Source: DATDCV01 sp036524155 | Lineage (GTDB): Bacteria > Verrucomicrobiota > Verrucomicrobiia > Limisphaerales > UBA8199 | DNA length: 5,118 nucleotides | Direction of reading: 5' to 3' | Assembly: GCA_036524155.1 (NCBI GenBank) | Contig: DATDCV010000392.1 | Location: 1-5,118 of the forward strand | In this document: positions 1 through 5,118 of the stretch, in pieces | Numbering within the stretch: position 1 is the first letter of the stretch | How the letters are laid out: the number at the start of each line of letters is the position of its first letter | Notes under the pieces: generated by a model | Told to the model about the DNA's origin: nothing | The model's input: only the letters and a program-made list of their open reading frames with translations | Databases searched by the model: none | Translations under genes and position numbers: made by a program

Positions 1-2
1 GG

Positions 3-425
3 CCTTGGCCGCTGTGCGGCAGCAGCGAAGTGCGTCTCGGCCACCTTGGCACGCAGCGCATTCTGGTCGCGATTGAGCCGTGGCACGGAAACCAGGTGAT
101 CGTTTACGTGGCGGAGGGCGCGGAGTGGAAGCGGATGGTGATCGAAGACCGGATGGAAAACGGGCACGCACTGGCGGTCGGCGACCTCGACGGCGACGGT
201 CGGGACGAGATCGTAGCCGGGTTCCGCGGCAAAGGCTGCCAGCTTTCGATCTACCAGGCCGCCGACGCGAAAGGCGAACACTGGCGCAAAACCGTGTTGG
301 ACAACGGCGGCATCGCCGCCGCCGATTGTGTCATCGAGGACTTCACCGGCGATGGCAAGCCGGACATCGCCTGCATTGGGGCTTCCACGGGCAACCTGAA
401 ACTCTACGTAAACCAGGGAAGATAA
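3..425 (+). CDS. FG-GAP/VCBS repeat beta-propeller protein, C-terminal fragment (start outside window)
   Basis: The reading frame is open from the left edge of the window to the TAA at 423-425, so only the last 140 or so residues are seen. A GTG at position 30 lies inside the conserved domain and is not the start. Two FG-GAP/VCBS-type calcium-binding loops are visible: DLDGDGRDEIV (about 187-219) and DFTGDGKPDIAC (about 340-375), each following the D-x-D/T-x-D-G-x-x-D/E pattern, and each ending a propeller blade. The segment IEPWHGNQVIVYV near the beginning and the closing GNLKLYVNQGR are, as I recall, typical of exported bacterial propeller proteins sometimes annotated as related to the aldos-2-ulose dehydratase propeller; that link is tentative. 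The likely location is periplasmic or extracellular, with carbohydrate or protein binding. The next gene begins one base after the stop, suggesting an operon. The repeat family is secure; the substrate and full architecture cannot be told. Confidence 0.85.
   Translation, partial: PWPLCGSSEVRLGHLGTQRILVAIEPWHGNQVIVYVAEGAEWKRMVIEDRMENGHALAVGDLDGDGRDEIVAGFRGKGCQLSIYQAADAKGEHWRKTVLDNGGIAAADCVIEDFTGDGKPDIACIGASTGNLKLYVNQGR
415..421 (+). promoter_or_regulatory. Shine-Dalgarno-like site for the broken gene at 427
   Basis: AGGGAAG lies five bases before the ATG at 427 and inside the last codons of the propeller gene. This spacing, and the one-base gap between the TAA and the ATG, support a genuine translated start at 427 and ancestral coupling of the two genes, even though the downstream gene is now broken. 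Confidence 0.45.
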
Positions 426-426
426 G

Positions 427-629
427 ATGCCGCGCCGGGCTGCGATGCGAGTGCTCCTGCCCGTGCTGCTGGGCGCCATTTGCCTGGTTTCGGAGCCACT
501 TTCGAGGGGCGCGGCGAAATCATGTGCGGTTACCAGGGTTGGTTCCGATGTCCCGGGGACCCGGCCAACATGGGCTGGATCCACTGGAGCTGCAACCGGC
601 CGCTGCCGTGGCGCGGCCCGGATCGTTGA
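427..629 (+). pseudogene. Remnant of a secreted glycoside hydrolase 71/99-like protein (frameshifted and truncated)
   Basis: From ATG 427 one frame encodes MPRRAAMRVLLPVLLGAICLV, a good signal-peptide start with arginines and then a hydrophobic core. That frame then degenerates and runs to a stop at 717, inside the next gene. From about 498 a different frame (the frame of the upstream propeller gene, open from 426) encodes FEGRGEIMCGYQGWFRCPGD and then GWIHWSCN, stopping at TGA 627-629. The block G-x-(I/V)-M-C-G-Y-Q-G-W-F followed by GDG-like and GW-(V/I)-HW residues is the characteristic N-terminal motif of bacterial GH71/99-like proteins, where it normally follows a signal peptide plus a short linker. 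Here the linker seems shortened, the two parts lie in different frames, and all later catalytic sequence is missing; complete family members run to several hundred residues. I read this as a decayed gene. Sequencing error could explain the frame change but not the missing bulk. Confidence 0.65.
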
Positions 630-673
630 AACCTTGCGCCGCATTTCCGGGTTCTACTTCAAGAGACACTCGT

Positions 674-2455
674 ATGAAACTTTTCTTCTGGCGCAGGTTT
701 GGTGCGGCGTGGATTGATGTGTTCCTGGTCTACGCGGGAGTGTCCTTCCTGCTGGCCCTCGGCGCGCTGGCCGGCCTGCGTGTGTCGCTCGAGCCCTTGT
801 TCGTTATCGGAGCGGTCGTTTACGGTGCCGTGTGTTTATCCCGGAATGGCCAAACCGTGGGGAAAACGCTCTTTGGGATCGCCGTCGAGTCCACGACGGG
901 CGGGAGGCCCACGGTCACGCAGGTGCTCGCGCGGGAAGTGCTGGGCAAATGGCTGATCTCGGTCGTCGTTCCCGTGGCGTTCGCCCGGGTACTGTTGAAA
1001 GCCGCCTGGGTACCCACTGTGTTCGATGCGTTCGTGCTCGGCCTGGTTGTGGCGGTACTGACCTTCTACAGTCTCCTGGCGAAACGGCCTTGGTACGATT
1101 CGATGGCGGGCACTGCCGTCCGCCGTGCCCCGGCGATGGGCTGGAGTCCAAAGGTGTCCGCGTTGGTACTCCTGGCTGCCGCGCTGCTGGGGTTGGGGTC
1201 AAAGGCAGTTGAGTACACCATTTGCGGCCATTTATCATGTCATCTTGCCCTGCATCAGAGCATGCGGTCCACAAAACCTTACGTCGACTTCCTCAAAGGG
1301 AAGAGGACGGCCCCCGTGGACTACGTTTTGGGTTTGTTCGACCGATTCGACGTCGTGGTTCTCTGCGAGCGCTTTCATCCGGAGGCTTCGCAATGGGATT
1401 TCATCTTCGAGGTAGTGAAGGACCCGCGGTTCGCGGACCGCGTGGGGCATGTGTTTACCGAATACGGAAACTCCGCGATGCAGGACAGCCTGGACCAATT
1501 CATGGAAACGGATGGAATGCCACCAACTGACGTGCAGGCTCGGGCGGTGCACTTGATGCGGCACTGGTCGGTTTGGCCGACGTGGCCCAATGTGAATTTC
1601 TACAACTACCTTGTGCGTCTGTACGCACTGAACCAATCACTGCCGGCGGCGAAACGCATTCGCCACCACTTCACCGACGTGCCCGTCAACTGGGCGCAAC
1701 TAACTGCGGAGACCATGCCCAAACACTGGCAGGCGATGGCCGATCGCGACGAACAGATGGCCCGGCAGGTGGTTGATGGAATGCGGCGGCTGGCCCGCCC
1801 GGGAAAACCGGCGAAATGCCTGGTCGTGATGAACTTTCGACATGCGTTCGATATCACGGGCGGCCGGCCCGGAGCCAAGCGCAGAAACACGTGCGAGTTT
1901 ATCAGGGACGCCATGCCCGACCGCGTGGCGAATGTGCTCCTGAACACCAGTGTCATCTTCCTGGCGCCCATCGCCGGCGGGCTTTGGGATGCGGCGTTTG
2001 AGGCAACCGGCAATCGTCCGGCCGGCTTCGACTTCGCCCGGTCGCCCTTTGGCGAGGACCCTTTCGATCTCTTTCTTTTCGCTCCGCCGGTTCAGGCGCG
2101 GTTCCGTTATCGTGATGTGTTTACCGGATTTGTCTTCGCCCAGCCTTTGAAAGACCAGTATTCGGAAACCGGGATCCCGGGGTATTATGGGGGTTTCGAG
2201 CCGGAGATGCGCCGGCGGGCGGCCCTGCTTGGAAAAGATTATAGCGGGGGCGTCGAGCACGAGATTCGACAGGAGCAGCAGGGACACGTCAACAGGAAGC
2301 AGCCGGTCTTCAACTTTCGCTTCGCGACCTGCATCGAACTGTGTTTGCTCGGCTTGGCCAGCGTCGGTTTTGTCATCGGGTTGGTGGCGTGTTTGACCGG
2401 GCGGGCCAGGGAGCGCTGCGACCCTCCGTCTTGTACTTTTCCAGCAGCGCCTTGA
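674..2455 (+). CDS. RDD-domain membrane protein fused to a TIKI/ChaN/erythromycin-esterase-like domain
   Basis: This is a 593-residue protein starting at ATG 674. The start is placed there because the RDD signature RRFGAAWID begins six residues later; only a weak purine-rich AAGAGA (661-666) precedes it. RDD features are R7/R8 and D15, GQTVGKTLFGIAV (59-71) and YDSMAGTAV (141-149). Predicted membrane segments lie at about 11-34, 38-55, 93-112, 115-135, 158-178 and 551-573. With the N-terminus inside, residues 185-549 would be periplasmic; GRARER after the last helix fits positive-inside. The soluble part has VVVLCERFHPE (E232, H235), FTEYGN (E263) and VVMNFRHAF (H390). These recall the (L)GE-x-x-H and later histidine motifs of the TIKI/ChaN/erythromycin-esterase group, but the usual G before E is C231. 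The RDD call is strong. The second domain is inferred from motif resemblance, and its reaction is unknown. The 3' end overlaps the convergent sulfatase gene by 83 bp. Confidence 0.8.
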   Translation: MKLFFWRRFGAAWIDVFLVYAGVSFLLALGALAGLRVSLEPLFVIGAVVYGAVCLSRNGQTVGKTLFGIAVESTTGGRPTVTQVLAREVLGKWLISVVVPVAFARVLLKAAWVPTVFDAFVLGLVVAVLTFYSLLAKRPWYDSMAGTAVRRAPAMGWSPKVSALVLLAAALLGLGSKAVEYTICGHLSCHLALHQSMRSTKPYVDFLKGKRTAPVDYVLGLFDRFDVVVLCERFHPEASQWDFIFEVVKDPRFADRVGHVFTEYGNSAMQDSLDQFMETDGMPPTDVQARAVHLMRHWSVWPTWPNVNFYNYLVRLYALNQSLPAAKRIRHHFTDVPVNWAQLTAETMPKHWQAMADRDEQMARQVVDGMRRLARPGKPAKCLVVMNFRHAFDITGGRPGAKRRNTCEFIRDAMPDRVANVLLNTSVIFLAPIAGGLWDAAFEATGNRPAGFDFARSPFGEDPFDLFLFAPPVQARFRYRDVFTGFVFAQPLKDQYSETGIPGYYGGFEPEMRRRAALLGKDYSGGVEHEIRQEQQGHVNRKQPVFNFRFATCIELCLLGLASVGFVIGLVACLTGRARERCDPPSCTFPAAP

Positions 2456-3923
2456 GCCGCGCGGCAATCTCGGGCTTCTGCCTATAGAGGTTGGACCTCT
2501 GGGGGAGATCGCTTCGCAGGTTGTAGAGTCCTCCGGCTGCCGTGTTGGTTTCGTAGCCGCGCTCCTGCCTGAACCACTCCGGCTCGCCGCGCCTGCCGTT
2601 GCCGCTTCCGGTCGGCGCGTCGATGAGCACCCAGTCGCCCTGGCGAATCGCAAACTTGCCATCGCCCCCGTGCAGCACGGTGGCTTCGCGGATCGGCCGG
2701 TCCCGTTTTTCGCCCAGCAACGCCGGCAGGATGTTGTAGCTGTCTTCGCCGGCGTCCCGAGGCAATGTGGCGCCGAGCACCGCGACGCAGGTCGCCATGA
2801 AGTCGACGTGGCAGGTCGTTTCGTCGCTCACTGCGCCGGCGGGAATGTGTCCGGGCCATCGGGCCAGGAACGGCACGCGATGCCCGCCTTCCCAGGTGTC
2901 GCGCTTTACGCCGCGCAGGCCGTCCATGCTCCGGTGGCCGTACATTCTCACGCGGTCGTACGCGCCCGGATCGATCTCGACGCACTCGGGACCGTTGTCG
3001 CTGGTAAAGATGACCAGCGTATTGGTGGCGAGGCCGGTGCGCTTCAACGCGTCCAGCACGGCGCCGACGGTTCCGTCCACCTGCGCTACGAAATCTCCAT
3101 ACTCACCAGCCTGGCTGCGGCCCTTGAACTCCGGCGTGGGGACCACGGGGTAATGCGGGGCGGTCAAAGGGAAATAAAGGAAGAAAGGCCTGTCCCGGCC
3201 CAGCCCGGCTGACCGCTCGATGTGGTCGACGGCGCGCCGCGTCAACTCCGGCAGGATATTGACCAGCTTCCAGTCGGACACCATCGGACCCGGGCGATTA
3301 AAGCCGCCGCGCTCCATCGGCGCGGCGACCGCGGGGATGCCCACGGTGCGCTCGTTTTCGATGAAGCAATAGGGAGGATAATTAGGCAGGTCCACGCCGA
3401 AGTAGGTGTCGAAGCCGCGGGTAGTCGGGCCGCCGGGGATGGGCTTCATGAAGTCCACGTTGCCAACGCCATCCCGGCTGGACGGGGGCTCGCCGTCTTT
3501 GGTGGGCCATTGCCAGCCGAGGTGCCATTTGCCGATGCAGGCGGTGGCGTAGCCGTGTTGGCGCAGCAACGCGGGCACTGTGAGCCGCCCCTCTTCAATC
3601 AGCGGCGCGCCCCAGGGTGGTAGCACGCCCGACTTCATCCGCGATCGGAAAGAGTAGCGCCCGGTCAGCAGGCCGTAGCGCGTCGGCGTGCAGACCGCGT
3701 CCGGCGCATGGGCATCGGTGAAGCGGATGCCTTCGCCCGCCAGGCGATCGAGGTTCGGCGTCGGGATCTTCGACCCCGTGTTGTAGCAACCGACGTCGCC
3801 GTACCCAAGGTCGTCGGCGAGGATGTAAACGATGTTGGCGTTGGAACGCGGCGTGTCCGCGGCGCTGGGCTCGGCGAGCGGGGCCCACAGCGCCACGGCA
3901 GCAAGGATCATTGTGTGCTTCAT
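2373..3923 (-). CDS. Secreted formylglycine-dependent sulfatase (arylsulfatase A-like, S1 family)
   Basis: This complete 516-residue exported sulfatase hydrolyses sulfate esters. A signal peptide occupies about residues 1-22 (MKHTMILAAVALWAPL, ending near PSAA). NIVYILADDLGYGDVGCY supplies the metal ligands D37/D38. VCTPTRYGLLTGR is the C-x-P-x-R motif whose C78 is oxidised to formylglycine by a sulfatase-maturating enzyme encoded elsewhere. Further landmarks are GKWHLG (K132, H134), TAPHYP (H257), FTSDNGPE (D309, N310) and LRGVKRDTWEGGHRVP (K340). The C-terminal LYNLRSDLPQRSNLY and LLEKYKTEGRSAP match the usual end of the family, so the protein is full length with all visible catalytic residues. 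The ATG at 3923 gives the signal peptide directly; no strong Shine-Dalgarno is seen. Only about 60 bases separate the start from the terminator of the upstream gene, so its promoter should lie there, but I find no convincing one. The sulfated substrate is unknown; polysaccharide is likely from context. Confidence 0.95.
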   Translation of the reverse strand: MKHTMILAAVALWAPLAEPSAADTPRSNANIVYILADDLGYGDVGCYNTGSKIPTPNLDRLAGEGIRFTDAHAPDAVCTPTRYGLLTGRYSFRSRMKSGVLPPWGAPLIEEGRLTVPALLRQHGYATACIGKWHLGWQWPTKDGEPPSSRDGVGNVDFMKPIPGGPTTRGFDTYFGVDLPNYPPYCFIENERTVGIPAVAAPMERGGFNRPGPMVSDWKLVNILPELTRRAVDHIERSAGLGRDRPFFLYFPLTAPHYPVVPTPEFKGRSQAGEYGDFVAQVDGTVGAVLDALKRTGLATNTLVIFTSDNGPECVEIDPGAYDRVRMYGHRSMDGLRGVKRDTWEGGHRVPFLARWPGHIPAGAVSDETTCHVDFMATCVAVLGATLPRDAGEDSYNILPALLGEKRDRPIREATVLHGGDGKFAIRQGDWVLIDAPTGSGNGRRGEPEWFRQERGYETNTAAGGLYNLRSDLPQRSNLYRQKPEIAARLKALLEKYKTEGRSAPWPARSNTPPTR

Positions 3924-3982
3924 AGGTTCGGTTCTGCGGCCTCGGTTTTTTTAACACCGGACCATGAGAATCGCCAGTACGC

Positions 3983-4013
3983 AAAAAAGGCGCGGAGGAA
4001 TCCGCCGCGCCTT
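3983..4013 (-). terminator. Rho-independent terminator of the exosortase-sorted protein gene
   Basis: A perfect 9-bp inverted repeat (AAGGCGCGG at 3987-3995, CCGCGCCTT at 4005-4013) has a short central loop. Read on the minus strand, the stem runs straight into a T-run (six A on the plus strand at 3983-3988). It begins 20 bases after the stop of the 4034-4765 gene, in the right place and orientation. It separates that gene from the sulfatase downstream, which implies independent transcription of the two. Confidence 0.85.
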
Positions 4014-4033
4014 AGAATAGTTGGACCCAGGTG

Positions 4034-4765
4034 TTACTCCCTGCAAATTCTCCGTCGCAGCCAGCCAGTGCCCGTCAGTGCCAGGCCCAGCAGCGCGAGC
4101 GTCGAGCCAGCATCGGGCGTGCTCGGCGGTGGATTCCCCAAGGTGGTGCCGAACACGTAATTGACGTGACTGATTTGGCTCAAACTAAAACCATCCGGCA
4201 CGCTCAGCGTGAAAACTACCTGCCCTTGGATGAGCTGCGTGCCGTTGAAATCGCCGTTGCCAGTGCTGCGGTCGTCGCTTAGCGACGCCACTCCGTATTG
4301 CAGGCCGCCAACACCCACGGGGCCTTGGAGATTGCCGGTAGTGTCAAACCGGTCGCCCGGACCGAACACGCCCAGGCCCGCGCTGCCGATCCCGTACCGC
4401 CCGAAACCCGAAGCCTGACCCTGTCTGAACGCCCACTCGCTGCTCACATCAGTGATCCCGGCCAGCGTCGTGACGCTGTGGGGCCCGTGTCCGGTCCAAC
4501 TCGTCTCGAACACACTACCTGAGGCCACAGTCGCATCACCAGCGTGCAAAAGAGGATTACCTGAAATGTCAAAGAAGACCGCTGTCAACACATCGACCGG
4601 CACGAGCGAATCTCCAGATGACGTATTCCGTAGCGTAATGCTAAGGGTGTTCCCTGAAAGCCCGAAACTGGCCGAAGCACTTGTTGCGGCTGAAACTGAC
4701 GTTACCCCTGCGACTGCTAACGCAGCGCCACCCACCAACATTTGAAACAACATCCTGAGCCTCAT
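4034..4765 (-). CDS. Exosortase-dependent surface protein with VPDSG-type C-terminal sorting tail
   Basis: This is a 243-residue secreted protein. A signal peptide covers residues 1-27 (R2 and R4, then a hydrophobic stretch, ending VSAA). The C-terminus has TPDAGST (216-222), a hydrophobic segment (223-236) and RRRICRE. This is the motif, helix and basic-cluster layout of the VPDSG-CTERM variant of PEP-CTERM, known from Verrucomicrobiota and processed by a dedicated exosortase. The middle is rich in G, S, T and D and contains VPVDVLTAVFFDISGN, GVFGPGDRF, GGLQYGV and SLSDDRSTGN. To my recollection these recur in one family of exosortase-dependent surface proteins, possibly the one named XDD4; I am not certain of the name. 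The likely fate is anchoring at, or release from, the cell surface. ATG 4765 is chosen because the arginines belong to the signal peptide. ATG 4753 is an alternative, with GAGG (4760-4763) six bases upstream. The gene has its own terminator and a sigma-54-like promoter. Confidence 0.88.
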   Translation of the reverse strand: MRLRMLFQMLVGGAALAVAGVTSVSAATSASASFGLSGNTLSITLRNTSSGDSLVPVDVLTAVFFDISGNPLLHAGDATVASGSVFETSWTGHGPHSVTTLAGITDVSSEWAFRQGQASGFGRYGIGSAGLGVFGPGDRFDTTGNLQGPVGVGGLQYGVASLSDDRSTGNGDFNGTQLIQGQVVFTLSVPDGFSLSQISHVNYVFGTTLGNPPPSTPDAGSTLALLGLALTGTGWLRRRICRE

Positions 4766-4809
4766 AACAACTTTTGAGTTGGCGCTTTATACAAAGCCGA
4801 TAACCTAAA

Positions 4810-4826
4810 AGCACAACTCACGCCAA
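4810..4826 (-). promoter_or_regulatory. Candidate sigma-54 (-24/-12) promoter of the surface-protein gene
   Basis: On the minus strand TTGGCGTGAGTTGTGCT carries GG at 4824-4823 and GC at 4812-4811 with exactly 10 bases between, the diagnostic RpoN spacing. Against the consensus YTGGCACG-N4-TTGCW it keeps 6 of 8 bases in the first half (TTGGCGTG) and 4 of 5 in the second (GTGCT). Transcription would start near 4799, giving a 5' leader of about 34 bases before ATG 4765. Sigma-54 control with a PrsK/PrsR two-component system is established for PEP-CTERM genes in some proteobacteria, which makes it plausible here. A sigma-70-like TATAAA at 4786-4791 has no good -35 partner. Confidence 0.5.
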
Positions 4827-4959
4827 CCGAAAAAAGCAGATGCCGATGGATGTGTTGCTATGTTCACAAATGGCTTGTAACAAGATGATTACATATCAGA
4901 AAAATCTCCTGTTTTTTGGATCGTGAGCTTTGGTTTCACACCTTTTGGTAGCTTGACTC

Positions 4960-4977
4960 TGTAAACCAATCCGACGT
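4960..4977. repeat. 18-bp direct repeat, proximal copy (putative activator-binding site)
   Basis: TGTAAACCAATCCGACGT on the plus strand matches the distal copy at 5048-5065 at 16 of 18 positions, with invariant halves TGTAAAC and TCCGACGT around a variable three-base centre. It lies about 135 bp upstream of the candidate -24 element, a usual position for an enhancer-binding protein of the NtrC/PrsR type. Function is inferred. Confidence 0.55.
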
Positions 4978-5047
4978 CTGTAACTCATGTTCAGAGTAAT
5001 ACTATATAAACCGTTGATCTAAAATAATTTACGGCAAAGATGGAGTG

Positions 5048-5065
5048 TGTAAACTATTCCGACGT
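5048..5065. repeat. 18-bp direct repeat, distal copy (putative activator-binding site)
   Basis: TGTAAACTATTCCGACGT is in the same orientation as the copy at 4960-4977 and starts 88 bp after it. It differs only at two of the three central bases. Conservation of two outer blocks around a relaxed centre looks like a dimer-binding operator rather than chance similarity in AT-rich DNA. Confidence 0.55.
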
Positions 5066-5118
5066 TCTTAGGCTTGGCTTTGCGTTGGTCGCTTTTGCAT
5101 AAAATGTTATGGATAAGC

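Larger units (their letters stand above)
4766..5118. other. AT-rich gene-free regulatory region upstream of the surface-protein gene
   Basis: No credible coding region is present on either strand in these 353 bases. Base composition drops sharply: 4981-5040 holds 17 G/C in 60 bases, against 41 in 60 at 2401-2460. The region contains the sigma-54-like promoter, the two 18-bp repeats, and a small GCTTT/AAAGC hairpin at 4784-4797 within the predicted leader. Any gene beyond the right edge is not visible; ATG triplets at 5104 and 5109 are too close to the edge to assess. Confidence 0.6.

Noticed and set aside
80..673. In-frame upstream extension of the RDD gene, open back to position 80
   Set aside because: It is in a different frame over the FG-GAP coding region and reads as arginine-rich low-quality sequence. 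The RDD domain begins right after ATG 674, so the lack of stops is an effect of high GC.
1700..2662. Long minus-strand open frame of 320 codons
   Set aside because: It is antisense to the RDD-fusion gene and out of frame with the sulfatase, its translation is rich in R, G and P, and it shows no recognisable domain.
2670..3212. Plus-strand open frame of 180 codons inside the sulfatase gene
   Set aside because: It is the antisense shadow of a strongly conserved sulfatase coding region.
4786..4791. TATAAA on the minus strand as a sigma-70 -10 box
   Set aside because: The best -35 candidate (TTGTGC, 4811-4816) matches only half the consensus and sits 19 bases away; the sigma-54 reading of the same area fits better.
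4777..4827. GTTGGCG/CGCCAAC inverted repeat between the leader and the -24 element
   Set aside because: It is seven bases with no extension; it could reflect an operator but is too short to claim.
4956..4997. ACTCTG...CAGAGT inverted repeat spanning the proximal 18-bp repeat
   Set aside because: It is only 6 bp with a 30-base loop and does not extend, as expected by chance in a region this size.
5104..5118. Possible gene start at the right edge (ATG at 5104 or 5109)
   Set aside because: There are too few codons and no Shine-Dalgarno, so it cannot be supported from this window.

Overview
The window looks like a Verrucomicrobiota chromosome segment. This rests on a secreted protein ending in a VPDSG-type (PEP-CTERM class) exosortase sorting tail, a formylglycine-type exported sulfatase, an FG-GAP/VCBS propeller protein, and GC-rich coding DNA. 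A Planctomycetota or Lentisphaerota relative is possible. The taxon is inferred from family content, not from a marker gene.

Layout, left to right. (1) 3-425 (+): the C-terminal end of an FG-GAP/VCBS beta-propeller protein whose start lies outside the window. (2) 427-629 (+): a broken gene one base downstream. A signal-peptide-like start in one frame is followed, in another frame, by the N-terminal CGYQGWF...GWIHW block of glycoside hydrolase family 71/99-like proteins; the rest of the enzyme is missing. (3) 674-2455 (+): an integral-membrane protein joining an RDD domain to a large, probably periplasmic domain that resembles the TIKI/ChaN/erythromycin-esterase-type fold. (4) 2373-3923 (-): a complete secreted sulfatase, convergent with gene 3 and overlapping its 3' end by 83 bp. 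(5) 3983-4013: a hairpin plus T-tract, the terminator of the next gene. (6) 4034-4765 (-): a 243-residue exosortase-dependent surface protein. (7) 4766-5118: an AT-rich, gene-free regulatory region upstream of gene 6, with a candidate sigma-54 promoter (GG-N10-GC) and two copies of an 18-bp direct repeat (16 of 18 bases identical) placed where an enhancer-binding activator would bind.

How the parts may work together. The propeller protein, the GH71/99-like remnant and the sulfatase fit breakdown of complex, sulfated polysaccharide in the periplasm or at the surface. The sorting-tail protein belongs to exosortase-linked surface or extracellular-matrix biology. It appears to be its own transcription unit, closed by its own terminator and opened by a sigma-54-like promoter. 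The most notable points are the sigma-54/paired-repeat architecture, the RDD plus esterase-like fusion, the degraded glycosidase, and the tail-to-tail coding overlap.
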